Shown piece after piece: positions 9,701-19,400 of a stretch of DNA of 35,249 nt; position 1 is the stretch's first letter; each line of letters opens with the position of its first letter. Below the pieces are notes generated by a model. That model was not told the origin of the DNA and did no database searches. It saw only the letters and a list, made by a program, of their open reading frames with translations. The stretch comes from a virus. Made by a program: the position numbers and the translations under genes. The stretch spans positions 1-35,249 of IMG/VR virus record IMGVR_UViG_3300032156_000045; one strand, written 5' to 3'.

Positions 9701-10526
9701 CACAATACTCGCCAGAACCTTTGCCCCATGCTCGAGAAACATCTATTGCTCCTATTATATCATTATTATATATTTCATTTCCTTCATACCAGTTCCAAAT
9801 TTCTATTGCAAACGACCATGTTATTCGAGGATCAGTAATAGGAAATATTTTTGTAAATGTATTATGATGAATCTTAACATTTTTTAGATGGCCTTCAACG
9901 CCATCAATAATATTACCATTTAATCCGTCTGCTCTATTTATCGTTATAGTATTGCCAGATATTACTAATCCATCTTGCCCTCCAATATTTAAAGTTCCTT
10001 TAGAGTCACCGCCAGAATATGTTCCGAAATATCTGCTGCAATTAGTCATTACGCAATCAATAATTTTGTTATTTGTGGCAAAAGTTGCTGGCGGAGTTGA
10101 GACATCATTTCCATTTAGCATATAAATTGCATACCAATCAAAGTTAACAAAAGTACAATTAGATATTCTTACATTTCCTCGATTACGTACTCCTATTGCT
10201 GAATATCCATTATAGCTGTTACCATCCATTTTTATATTGGAGATATGTTGATTGCCATTAAAATTTAAAGAACCGCTATACAAATATATCGTATGACCCT
10301 TAGTACGATCAACAGTAGAACTTATTACAGAACTATCACCATCACCCTCAATACTTACGCCTGGCGCTAACTCAGTTTGTATTGATTCTGATATTATGCC
10401 AATGATATGAATTATATCACCAACGGTTGTAACATGAACAGCCGCATAATGAAGAGTTTTCCATGGCGCATCAAATGAACCATCTCCCAACGAATCACTT
10501 CCATATTCGCTTACATATCTCGTCAT
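6705..10526 (-). CDS. Multi-domain tail adhesin with two beta-helices and an SprB-like domain, 1273 aa
   Basis: Five segments are visible. Residues 1-528 form a right-handed beta-helix that opens with VSEYGSDSLGDGSFDAPWKT, the 'GSDxxxGSxxxPWKTL' entry of DUF1565/pectate-lyase-like proteins. Residues 533-701 are a Thr-Pro-Ser linker. Residues 705-765 form an SprB-like repeat (YGEYPITVSI...GNYTLIFVDSANC). Residues 770-950 are a second linker. Residues 955-1273 form a second, different beta-helix (FINNTFYS, IYNNIFYA, DYNIFYCSS) ending in NGLWQVGARIYA. The first helix is paralogous to the lipoprotein downstream but lacks its signal peptide and FN3 domain. Phage beta-helix proteins are often receptor-binding or capsule-degrading tail spikes. 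No catalytic residues can be assigned by eye. The start ATG at 10526 is preceded by a conserved 20-base element. Confidence 0.75.
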   Translation of the reverse strand: MTRYVSEYGSDSLGDGSFDAPWKTLHYAAVHVTTVGDIIHIIGIISESIQTELAPGVSIEGDGDSSVISSTVDRTKGHTIYLYSGSLNFNGNQHISNIKMDGNSYNGYSAIGVRNRGNVRISNCTFVNFDWYAIYMLNGNDVSTPPATFATNNKIIDCVMTNCSRYFGTYSGGDSKGTLNIGGQDGLVISGNTITINRADGLNGNIIDGVEGHLKNVKIHHNTFTKIFPITDPRITWSFAIEIWNWYEGNEIYNNDIIGAIDVSRAWGKGSGEYCVWIHNNNIGQPALMSSEYTYGFLLESSVNDVIIEHNFVKNVAQAFHVNTQYGPPDKPPVNVTNVRISYNIFHNIGTSNLSSRGWGFYWGCDVCDHVETTTINNIQILNNVFSAASAATTMWGIELPDSGKATNVIVRNNIVYNFDYAPLYASQGSLGGVTIDTLAIDHNIFYSNGYSDNVRFNGITPTHYTPVTPIKTNPLFISLSETEPNYRLSSIFSPAYDAGIDVGLTGTLDMDGNVIGNPPEIGVYEYVGAAASPSLTPTKTPTKTPSLSISKTPTITPSKTPSRSISRTPSTTPHLSPSLTPSKTPSLSISRTPSTTPPIIPPISQSITPSSTSTVTPSLSISKTPSKTPSLSISATPSVTPFLSPSITPSITPSITPSLSISKTPSITPSITPTLSVSITPSKTPFLSPSKTPSITPSETKSAGTITICYTLSYGEYPITVSISPSVAPDNIHYIPGTYCFTGITLGNYTLIFVDSANCTLELPAGVIIPSLTPTMTVTPTTTSSMEPAESPTITPTKTLTVTPSLSISETVSITPTVTPSLSISGTPSVTPFLTPSITSTVTPSLSISKSPTPTPTKTPALVTPSRTPSKTPSRSISITPSKTPFLTPSKTPSITPSKTPSLSISRTPSITSTVTPSLSISKTTSITPSKTPSKTPSLSISRTPSTSPLSGGYDIVEGMNVVDNNPTSDTGYACYKYTKDISGPSNFIFRNNYVSSINTGGYVVQLGDDGPGSSSNWMDGEVVSGNKIVWAGGSYGGIITHGVIVGYNINAAVKYNYLQTAPYGIIYKSGDSGGNYMTNTYGGASYNIVKNGHFAGRVKGINGIKFINNTFYSSDGQSMYFILISPNGDYTPSLGSTNTKIYNNIFYATSSVVMIKIYNNSRTGFVSDYNIFYCSSGAPIFQIAANDGSTTSYNFAQWQALGYDTHSRIDINPNFIDTTNFVPTARLNYGTSSVGSEFQTGLSTSAVWTVGVSPATQDQNGLWQVGARIYA
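7677..8219 (-). repeat. Second Thr-Pro-Ser array of the 1273-residue protein
   Basis: Encodes residues 770-950, between the SprB-like domain and the C-terminal beta-helix. It is built from TPSLSIS, SKTPSK and KTPALVTPSRTPS units. The KTPALVTPS word recurs in the 535- and 585-residue genes. Confidence 0.9.
8424..8930 (-). repeat. First Thr-Pro-Ser array of the 1273-residue protein
   Basis: Encodes residues 533-701, between the N-terminal beta-helix and the SprB-like domain. TPSLSISKTPS and SISRTPST units dominate. On the plus strand it is a dense run of GATGGCGTT words. Confidence 0.9.
9679..9710 (-). repeat. 32-base identical segment shared with the lipoprotein gene
   Basis: This is the partner of 5447-5478 and lies in the N-terminal beta-helix of the 1273-residue protein. 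The two copies are about 4.2 kb apart in direct orientation, so recombination between them could delete or swap the intervening linkers and domains. Confidence 0.85.
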
Positions 10527-10542
10527 TTTATATTAATTTATT

Positions 10543-10562
10543 TGTTTCTTATATATAATTAT
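10543..10562 (-). promoter_or_regulatory. Conserved 20-base upstream element (copy 1)
   Basis: The minus strand reads ATAATTATATATAAGAAACA and ends 16 bases before the ATG at 10526. A copy differing at one base lies at 16427-16446, 14 bases before the next linker-type gene start. The element may be a phage promoter core (TATATAAG) or a leader element. A weaker version, AATTAAATAAGA, precedes the ATG at 2162. Confidence 0.4.
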
Positions 10563-10588
10563 CTAAAAAAATATTTTCTAAAATGTTA

Positions 10589-13500
10589 TTACACACACGC
10601 AACTCCATTCCCGTTATTATACAAGGATTGAACTTCACAAGGCGTTAAAACTTTATTCCACACTGCAAGACCGTCTATCGAACCGTAAAGTGAAAAATTA
10701 GTTAGAATATTAGATTGACCTATGGTAATGGGCGTACTATTATTGCCATAATCTGGCGTAATAGTCATAGAATGCGGATTAGATAAATCGCCCACGCCAT
10801 CAACATACATACATACCTTCATTATGTTTGTATCCATAGTTGCTACAATATGGTGCCAATTTCCATCATTTACAGAAACGTCAGCTTGCGCGGAGCCGCC
10901 TGCATTACCATTCTGTGTTTCAAAAACTGGTTTTCCGTTATTTGCTTGAACATAAAGATTAACACCCCTGTTTGGAGAAAATCCTGATTTGTTATATATA
11001 AATCTATTATATGTTGTTGTGCCAGGAGTTAATTTAACCCAAACAGATATTGACATAGTTGGCGTTAGATTTAATCCCGTATCACCTCGGAGATATGATG
11101 TTGATGAATTAAACGATACTGCATATGTGCCAATTTTACCTGGCTGGTGATATGAAACAAGATTATTTATTGTTAAATCGTGATTATTGGCAGTGCTGTC
11201 ATAAACAGTACCACTTGCCTCTTCGAAATTCCAACAAGCCTCTAAGCTACCTGATGAGCATACCCTCCCATTTCCTCCACTATATAGAATTTCAACTTCC
11301 TGAGATGTTAAAACTCTATCCCATATGGCTGTTGCATCGACAAACCCTATAAGAGGATAATGATAACCAAGATGTTCCAGATTGCCAATCGTTGCGGGAA
11401 CATAAGTATTCCCATATGGTATAGGTTGTGAGCCATACCATTGCTCCATATTTTCATTCACTTCTAAGACTCCATCACGATATATTTTTAAAATTTTATC
11501 TACTGAATTAGTATCAATTGTGGCAACAATATGATGCCAATTTCCATCAGTAACTCGACCTGTTTCCTGAGTACCGTGTATATTAGTACCATAACTATCA
11601 CATAGATGAAGCCTTACTCCGCCATATATGGAGGGATTAATCATAAGAAAGTATCCACCATGATCGACTCCAGATTGTTTACTAACTTTGGAAAATATAG
11701 TTCTACCATAAAATGTTGTGCCAGCACATTTAACCCATGTAGATATCGATAATGTTGTTAACGCTAATGTATCACTTGTCATTGTACTAGCAAATGAGGT
11801 TGCTAATGGTAATTGAATACAATATGGCCCAACTTTACCTATTTGATGGAAATTAACACTATTTATTTGTGATAAATCGTTATTATTACTTGTACTATCA
11901 AGAATAGGAGCAGATGCATCTTCAAAATTCCAACAAGCCTGTAAACCAGTCTCAAATAAATTATTTGGGGGACAATTTAAACAACCGACAAATGTTCCAA
12001 TAGTATATGTTATGTTTCCAATAGGATTGGGACTATTAATTGAATGAATCACAATTGATGTAACATTATCGTCGACTGCGATTAATCCATTATATGAAAC
12101 ATATGTTCTGCCAGATTCATTAGTTACCACATGGTATGATGCTTTAAATATATTATCCACATATACATAAACCGTTAAATCAACTTCATTAAACAATGGC
12201 GTTACATTACCACTTGCTGATCCGATTACATAAAATCCATATAATGCGTGTTCATATTCTGTTGCTGGTAAACAAATTTCTTCGATATTGATTGCAATAG
12301 AAATAATCGGGGAAAATTCAAATATTCTTTCATCTATCCATTCTATTAGTGGTAGATAATAATCTGGGGGTGCTTGAGATGTTGTGTAGTTATTATAATT
12401 ATCACCATACAATAAAAAATGATTATTTGCCGCGTCATAATATCCTCTAACAGTGTACGATTCAACATATAATGTATTTGGGTCAAAACATCTTGGCATT
12501 TGATTTACTATATCTGTAATTGTAGTTACGGCAGGCGATTGTATATACCAATTGCTCGAATACGTTAAATTAGCTGTAATAACAGGAAGCGTATCTTCCA
12601 CTCCACCTAATCCTTGTACGGTTGTACTATTTGATGCTAACATAATATATTTATTGGTGATAACGCTATCAACAACTTTATAAAATATGCGAAAATATGT
12701 ATCACTATCGGTTGCATAATATCCATTCAATGTTTCATATCGGCCTTCCATATCAAAATATACTTTTCTTCCTACTATGGGCCCTTGCTGATCTGTATTA
12801 TTATAAAAAATAGTACATGTGGTTGGCGTTATTTCTACTCTTATTTCATGAGTAAAATAACTATCAAGTACACCTAGATTGGCTTCCGATAATGGTTCAC
12901 CATAATTAAATGCCCCCGCAACCATATGATCTATATTTAATGCTACTGCTGCCGCTTTAGTATCGGCGTCTATTTGACTAATAAAACTGAAACAATATCC
13001 AGCTGGTAAAGTATATTCCTGCGTTGGCGGTGTCACTAATAATTCAGCACAGTCCGTTAATGTCACAGTACGAAGAATTGCTGCGCTATACCATATTGTT
13101 CCCCCTGGATACTCAACTGGCATTCCCGATGTATATGGTAATAGCAACAATTTTTCAATAGCCACTACTGTTGTTGGATCATCGCATGGTACTGAATACA
13201 TAAATTGTTGTTTTATTGGATCTTCATTAACTAATGCATTTGTGGATGATAATTCTTTTACGGTTATTCCAGTTGTGGTTGGTTGATAATAGAAATAAAC
13301 GCCGTCACAATAATATCCGATTTTTTTATCTGTCATATTTTGTAACCTGCTTAAAATTCCGTTTAACTCGATATATGGACCATTTGTTCCGTTTTTCTCA
13401 AGATATTCTCCCAAAAATATTTTACAAACTTCTCGAACTATTTTTCTTTTCTGTGAAAAAATAGACCAAAGAAGTGATAATAGTAATATAGCCATAGGAA

Positions 13501-14791
13501 GCAATCCTATCGGAGTTAGGGTACTCGTTCCAATATTTGCAAAAAGCCAACCCGTATTTGTTCCGTAAAAGAGTTCTGGCATAAACGCTATTTCAAGTTT
13601 AAGATTTAAAAGCCACCAAACGAAAGTGAATGCTATTGAAAAACCCGCCGCCGCCAAAATTGCATATTTATCAATCATACTTTCTAAGTCGCCAAAACTT
13701 CCTGCTATGCCTGTATCTAAAAATATTGATCGATAATATCCTGCAGATAACTTATATAGCATATGTTGAAATCCTGTTATTGGATAAAACATCTCTTGAC
13801 CAAATGACCACTTAGCGAAGAAATCATCATTTGATAATTGTTTATTTATTGCATTATAACCCATCCAGTATTTGTATTTGGAAGGCGGAGGTATGGATGC
13901 TTTGGATATAACTTCACTTATTATTCCCGCTCTTGATAAAAGTACTTCAACACAAGCATCAACGGTATCATCGCCTGAATGATAATAACTTTGTGGCCCC
14001 TCAATTTTGATTCTTATTCTTGGCTTTTTGTGCCACCAATTTCGCCATATAGAAGTTCTAACATCATATATTTTTTTAGTGCCAAATCCTCTATCTAACG
14101 GCCCGCCAACCTTATACACTTTATTGTTGATATCGTATCCATAATAATATTGAGGAGAAACCTTATCAAACCAAGGCGAACACCATACTCTTGTTCCCAC
14201 ATCCCACAATAAAGGATTAACTTTTGAATATAAGTAAGTGTGTAGTTTAGGCGTATTTATTGAATCATATGGCGAATATACGTGTAATCCCGTATAGGCA
14301 GAATATAGAGGTACTGGAGTATCAACTTCACAAACAAAACTTATCGTTATTGAATTAAGATCTCCTGGATTTACATTATATTTTACTCCAACACTTAATA
14401 GAATTTCTAATTTATCTGTTACATTATTTTGATCTCCATTTACAATAATATATGGATTAATAGGAACGCCATTTGTTAATCGAAGATCATATAATTGAAG
14501 TGGCGTACCGTCAAATGGTACAAATAATCCATTAATGCCGTCTTTACCAACAGAAAATGGTGATCTGATTGGTGGAGGTGATTGAAAAGATACTCCGGCA
14601 TATAGCGCAGTTCCATTAAATGTTATCGTTAGCCCAGTAATATATCCATAATGTGTTTCAAAAGGGCCTATTTTTACACTACCCCATGCATATTTTAACC
14701 CTTTAATAGATGTTTCGGGATTAAATGATGGCTTACTATGAGTAAATTCACTACTAGAAAATGTTCTTGTTGTTGTTATTGTTGTTGCCAT
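10589..14791 (-). CDS. Large structural protein with membrane-like segments and tandem LamG domains, 1400 aa
   Basis: The N-terminal ~360 residues are Trp/Tyr-rich and unrecognised (WGSVKIGPFETHYGY, SIWRNWWHKKPRIRIKIEG). Residues about 372-445 contain two strongly hydrophobic segments (AILAAAGFSIAFTFVWWLLN and PIGLLPMAILLLSLLWSIF) followed by a basic stretch SQKRKIVREV, like a membrane hairpin. The centre is beta-rich. Residues about 940-1180 and 1182-1400 are tandem LamG/concanavalin-like domains, each with ACWNFE, a DSTxNNxDL turn, SxSxWVK, DGNWHHIVATxDT, and a VLTxxEVxxLYxxGNG end. Such domains usually bind carbohydrate. There is no Thr-Pro linker, unlike the genes on either side. The membrane-like hairpin is unusual in a tail protein and could act in membrane penetration or assembly. 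Confidence 0.7.
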   Translation of the reverse strand: MATTITTTRTFSSSEFTHSKPSFNPETSIKGLKYAWGSVKIGPFETHYGYITGLTITFNGTALYAGVSFQSPPPIRSPFSVGKDGINGLFVPFDGTPLQLYDLRLTNGVPINPYIIVNGDQNNVTDKLEILLSVGVKYNVNPGDLNSITISFVCEVDTPVPLYSAYTGLHVYSPYDSINTPKLHTYLYSKVNPLLWDVGTRVWCSPWFDKVSPQYYYGYDINNKVYKVGGPLDRGFGTKKIYDVRTSIWRNWWHKKPRIRIKIEGPQSYYHSGDDTVDACVEVLLSRAGIISEVISKASIPPPSKYKYWMGYNAINKQLSNDDFFAKWSFGQEMFYPITGFQHMLYKLSAGYYRSIFLDTGIAGSFGDLESMIDKYAILAAAGFSIAFTFVWWLLNLKLEIAFMPELFYGTNTGWLFANIGTSTLTPIGLLPMAILLLSLLWSIFSQKRKIVREVCKIFLGEYLEKNGTNGPYIELNGILSRLQNMTDKKIGYYCDGVYFYYQPTTTGITVKELSSTNALVNEDPIKQQFMYSVPCDDPTTVVAIEKLLLLPYTSGMPVEYPGGTIWYSAAILRTVTLTDCAELLVTPPTQEYTLPAGYCFSFISQIDADTKAAAVALNIDHMVAGAFNYGEPLSEANLGVLDSYFTHEIRVEITPTTCTIFYNNTDQQGPIVGRKVYFDMEGRYETLNGYYATDSDTYFRIFYKVVDSVITNKYIMLASNSTTVQGLGGVEDTLPVITANLTYSSNWYIQSPAVTTITDIVNQMPRCFDPNTLYVESYTVRGYYDAANNHFLLYGDNYNNYTTSQAPPDYYLPLIEWIDERIFEFSPIISIAINIEEICLPATEYEHALYGFYVIGSASGNVTPLFNEVDLTVYVYVDNIFKASYHVVTNESGRTYVSYNGLIAVDDNVTSIVIHSINSPNPIGNITYTIGTFVGCLNCPPNNLFETGLQACWNFEDASAPILDSTSNNNDLSQINSVNFHQIGKVGPYCIQLPLATSFASTMTSDTLALTTLSISTWVKCAGTTFYGRTIFSKVSKQSGVDHGGYFLMINPSIYGGVRLHLCDSYGTNIHGTQETGRVTDGNWHHIVATIDTNSVDKILKIYRDGVLEVNENMEQWYGSQPIPYGNTYVPATIGNLEHLGYHYPLIGFVDATAIWDRVLTSQEVEILYSGGNGRVCSSGSLEACWNFEEASGTVYDSTANNHDLTINNLVSYHQPGKIGTYAVSFNSSTSYLRGDTGLNLTPTMSISVWVKLTPGTTTYNRFIYNKSGFSPNRGVNLYVQANNGKPVFETQNGNAGGSAQADVSVNDGNWHHIVATMDTNIMKVCMYVDGVGDLSNPHSMTITPDYGNNSTPITIGQSNILTNFSLYGSIDGLAVWNKVLTPCEVQSLYNNGNGVACV

Positions 14792-14804
14792 TTGTTATTT
14801 ATTA

Positions 14805-16412
14805 TTAAGGTAAAGGACATTCTAATGATTCTCCATCACATATTCCATGATTTATTGGTATTCCAGTTGTTACTCCATATATTGTTGAGAATGCTTGCGA
14901 TCCATCAAGATAATATCCATTATCTACCACAGTAGTTAATGCGGCGTCTTTATACCAAGTAACACCTTCTATTCCATTTGCTTGATACAGCACTGGATCG
15001 AAGTATACTGTTACAGTTGTACCAAGATTTTCACCGCATAGTGTACAAGCGAATTGTTTATCATTATAACTTATTGTGCTTGGTATTGTTGCCGCAATAA
15101 AACATAAATCCAATGAAATTGGGCCATTATCTATAAAGTACCCATATATTTTAATATTATCAGTTTTAAATGTATATATGAGTGTTTCATCTTCTGTTAT
15201 CCAACTAATATTATTGATTGTAAATCGATCTGCGAGTTCATATGACCATCCAAGGAATGTCGTTCCGCCTGCTGGGTTTCCTACAGCTTCAACCACCATG
15301 CCATATGGCTCAGTTACGCCCATTCCTTGCGTCAAATCCCAGAAACGCAGAGGGTATGACGGCCCATCATAAAAGTATCGGTAAAATCCACTAGCGGTAG
15401 GTGTTAAATATATTGGAATAATTTCAATGTATATTCCGCTACAATCGATCTCCGTCCACCTATATACTATACCAGCATTATCTCGTACATATATATTATA
15501 TACTCCACCAGCAACTAGTCCCATAAATGCATATGTTGTATTATATATTGGGGCCGTAAGTGTAACGCCATTATTAATACTATATTGATATGGAGCAATT
15601 CCTCCACTAATAGTAATAGTAATCGTGCCTTCAGCACAACTAGATGCCACATTTGTGATTCTTAACGGTGGTACTACTGAACTTGTTGATGGCGTTCTAG
15701 ATGGCGTTATTGTTGGGGTTCTAGATATCGACAATGATGGCGTTTTAGTTGGCGTTGGCGATGGCGATAAATTTGGCGTCCTAGACGGCGTTCTAGATAT
15801 TGATAATGACGGCGTTCTAGATATTGATAATGATGGCGTCGCTGTTGGCGTTCTAGATATTGATAAAGACGGTGTTACTGTTGGCGTTACTGTTGGCGTT
15901 CTAGATATCGATAAGGATGGCGTTAGTGTTATGGATGGCGTTCTGGTCGGCGTTATAGATGGCGTTATAGATGTCGTGATGGTTGGTGTTGTTGTTGCTG
16001 TTCTTGACGGCGTTACCAATGCTGGTGTTTTGGTTGGCGTTGCTGATCGCGTTATGGTCGGTGTTATAGACGGTGTTATGGCTATGCTTGGTGTTATTGT
16101 CGGGGTAACAGTCGGAGTTGGCGTAGGCGTAGGTTCAATCGTAGTAAGATCTAGTGTAAAATCAAAATCACAATTATAATTAATATCAGAAATTTCAGCC
16201 ACTATATCGCATACTATAATATATCCCACACAATTTAGAGAATCGGTAAATGTCAATAAATAATCTCCTGATGGAATGTCAGTAAAAGCATATATGCCAG
16301 GGATCATATGTATATTTGTGGCGATTGTCGTTCCAGTGTTAAGTAACGACGCAAGCGTAACCGTTATTGGAAATGCTCCGTTAGTTACTGAATATGTTAT
16401 TACTGCCGCCAT
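14805..16412 (-). CDS. SprB-repeat-like adhesin with Thr-Pro-Ser linker, 535 aa
   Basis: Residues 4-70 form an SprB-like domain (ITYSVTNGAFPITVTL...PSGDYLLTFTDSLNC). Residues 94-246 are the Thr-Pro-Ser linker. Residues 250-325 form a second SprB-type repeat (ITNVASSCAEGTITITISGG, APYQYSINNG, GLVAGGVYNIYVRDNAG). The remainder (330-535) is Cys-containing and includes TWYKDAALTTVVDNGYYLDG, a turn pattern also seen in Bacteroidetes surface proteins. SprB is the gliding-motility adhesin of Flavobacterium-type bacteria; the phage protein is far smaller and has no secretion signal, so it is read as a virion adhesin built from the same repeat fold. The N-terminal domain resembles residues 705-765 of the 1273-residue protein. 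The gene starts 30 bases after the 2167-residue gene. Confidence 0.72.
   Translation of the reverse strand: MAAVITYSVTNGAFPITVTLASLLNTGTTIATNIHMIPGIYAFTDIPSGDYLLTFTDSLNCVGYIIVCDIVAEISDINYNCDFDFTLDLTTIEPTPTPTPTVTPTITPSIAITPSITPTITRSATPTKTPALVTPSRTATTTPTITTSITPSITPTRTPSITLTPSLSISRTPTVTPTVTPSLSISRTPTATPSLSISRTPSLSISRTPSRTPNLSPSPTPTKTPSLSISRTPTITPSRTPSTSSVVPPLRITNVASSCAEGTITITISGGIAPYQYSINNGVTLTAPIYNTTYAFMGLVAGGVYNIYVRDNAGIVYRWTEIDCSGIYIEIIPIYLTPTASGFYRYFYDGPSYPLRFWDLTQGMGVTEPYGMVVEAVGNPAGGTTFLGWSYELADRFTINNISWITEDETLIYTFKTDNIKIYGYFIDNGPISLDLCFIAATIPSTISYNDKQFACTLCGENLGTTVTVYFDPVLYQANGIEGVTWYKDAALTTVVDNGYYLDGSQAFSTIYGVTTGIPINHGICDGESLECPLP
15675..16133 (-). repeat. Thr-Pro-Ser coding repeat array of the 535-residue protein
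   Basis: Encodes residues 94-246, with units TPTVTPS, TPSLSISRTPT and KTPALVTPSRT. It is basic (Arg/Lys between the Thr-Pro pairs). The plus strand shows the same GATGGCGTT / GATATTGATAATGA words as the other arrays. Confidence 0.9.
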
Positions 16413-16426
16413 TTTTTATTTTAATA

Positions 16427-16446
16427 TGTTTCTTATCTATAATTAT
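16427..16446 (-). promoter_or_regulatory. Conserved 20-base upstream element (copy 2)
   Basis: The minus strand reads ATAATTATAGATAAGAAACA, matching 10543-10562 at 19 of 20 positions, and lies 14 bases upstream of the ATG at 16412. Its 5' end overlaps the stop codon of the 2167-residue gene. It is a candidate promoter or processing/leader element for the adhesin genes. Confidence 0.4.
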
Positions 16447-19400
16447 ACCAATGTTCCCGTATTTACAGTTTCCCATCCAGTGTCAAGAGGATTGTCTGTT
16501 CTCAAGAATGCCTTTCTTTGAAGTTCCCAATCTGTCGGTGGTGCATTTGTTAATATGAGATTATCCCAAGCTCTCCATAATATCCATTGATTTGTCAATC
16601 CATTAAATGGATTAGTTGCATAAAATCTAAATCCAAGGTTATAAAGCATAGTTTGTGTTAAGAAACCAGGCCTCATTCCTTCACTAATGAAGATATATGA
16701 CGTTACTTGGCGTGTTGCCTGATAATCGTTGACACTAATATACTTATATGCTGAAATTGGGTCTACAGATCTTACATGCGTTGTTCTTTGTGCTACAGGT
16801 ATTAAATTATTTTTCGTATAATTCATATTATTAATTGCATTTCTTGCTGCCTCCCAATTTTCATCACATGGAAGATCGGTCATACCATTACTTGGTATAA
16901 TATAATCAAAACGAATAGTTTTATTTATTGAATCATATGTTATTGGTGAGAAGAACGATATATAAAGATAGGTCGAAACTGTTGAGTCGCCACAATTACT
17001 AGGCGCGTACATCCAATTTATCATCCAATGTGAATAATATATCAGATTTGTTGAATCTCCAGTCGATGCAACCCATAAACCATAATCGGTTGTTGCTTTA
17101 ATAGAATTAATATTTGATACAAATTTATTGTAATCCGTAATGCTTGTGAATGTAAATGTTACACCTGTCGAAGTTGGTAATGCAGTTATCGTATCTGATG
17201 GCGTTGGTAAATTAGTACATGTAAAGAGGCCTGGACCATTCCATAAATAAACGGTGTATTGAGTATTTTTCCATGGATTAGTTATATATTGTGGATTTGT
17301 AAAGTTATAATTTGAAACTTTATTACCGCTAGCTGATTTAAACATATCGGTATAATTCCATATGAAATATTCAGACACCGATTTTTGGGTTGATTGCCAA
17401 TTTGTAAATCCGCTAATAGTATTATACATCACATTATAATAGCAATCAGGATCGCCAGAATATGCTATCATTGTCGTACCTGTCAGTATTTTACTTAAAT
17501 TCGAATCCATAAATGTTGTGTCAATATCACTATTTGATAAGCATTTTAGTCTAATATCCCAGTTAGTGTCATTATTGGTTGGTTCATAAACGGCTCCTAT
17601 TATTTCAATTTTTAAATAATCTCCTTCAGCATATGTAAATCCAGACAAATTAGTTACATATTTAGCCCCAACAGTTCCATTGGTCCATGGCCGATAATAA
17701 TACACTTTTGGATCTGTTGGATAATTTGCTGGGAATAAATCTGTTACTAAATATCCGCCGCCAGCGCTTCTTGTACCAACAACGAAATTATCTATTGTTG
17801 TACCACTCGTATTTGATGGGGTACAGTAAGAAATTATTAATTGATCTGCCACATCATATCCGGCGAATTCCCATGCAAAATATGCCGTATCGCCCGTTAT
17901 TTGAAATGATAATGATCTCGATTTTTTCTCATTAACATTAACATTATTTCTATATGTTAAAACAAATGGATATGTGGTTTCGGGATTATATGTAACACCG
18001 CAGGTAATTGGATTAATGACTATTGGCGTTTCATTAATACAGGTTAATAAATCTGGGCTATAACGAGTGCTTCCGCTAACCATATTTAAATATGGCGTAT
18101 ATGTAACACCGTTTAATATAACATATCTAATAACAGCATAATATGTTCCTTGCGGTACAACTTCATTTATAAACGGATGTTGCTGCTGAATATCAGGATC
18201 ACCTCCAACACCACTAATAAGTTCCGTCGTGCCAGTCACACTATTTAATCTCCATTCGATAACGTAATCACTAATAGTACAAATCGAACCAGAAGAAATT
18301 AAATGATTAGATGATAAGAAATATCCGCCAGTTGCTCCAGAAATTTGTAAATTACATATCGAACATTCACTATATGGTATAATCGGTGTAACGCTTGGTA
18401 CTGGCGTGAATGTCGGCGTAACGCTTGATGTCAGAGACAATGTTGGAGTAATGCTTGGCGTCGGAGATGGTGATGATTCGGGCACATTCTCTATATCAAT
18501 AAAATCAACATCTAAATAGCATGACATTGATGGGGCTGGCGTTGTAGATGGTGTTATAGATGGCGTTGTAGATGGCGTTGGAGATATCGTCGGCGTTATA
18601 GTTGTTGTTGTCGTTGGCGTAACTGATTTCGTCGGAGTCTTACTTGGCGTAATACTTGGCGTTAGTGTTATGGTTGTTGTTGGCGTTATGGTTGGTGTTG
18701 GAGTTATTGTCGGAGTTCTAGTTAGCGTTGGAGTTATTGTAGGTGTTGGCGTTAAACTTGGTGTTGTTGTTCTAGTTATGCTTGGCGTTCTAGTTATGCT
18801 TGGCGTTATCGTTGGCGTAACAGTTGGCGTTATTGATGACGTAACAGTTGGCGTTATGGATGGCGTAACGGTTGGCGTTATGGATGGAGTTGGTGTTGGA
18901 GATACTTCTACAATTACATTATCAGTACATCCAGTCCATTCACAAACAATATTGCGATCTCTTACATATTGTTGATTTATTGGCGAAGATTCGTCCTGTC
19001 CATATCCTTTAAAGTATTGAGCAAGAGTGTAATCTATAGTATCAAATTTTTCTTCGGTATATTTCATTATAATTCGATCAGTTGCTCCTGACATACCGTT
19101 AAATAAAATAATATTACCCGTATCTGAACTTCCAGACGCATTTAATTGGTAATATATCTTTTTATAATTATCATCACTGCAATAATTAAATGTAACTCCA
19201 GTTACTTCAATTGGAAATCCATATTGATTAATTAAAAAATCACCATTTTGAGTATCGCCAGTAGGTTTAACATATAAATCTTCAGGATATTTGTAATCAA
19301 AATGATATGGCACAGTTTCTAGCGTAAGGCTTATATTAGTATAAACTAATACTTTACTTGTTGGTAGAATTTCAAATTCATCGTTAATAATATGTGTTTT

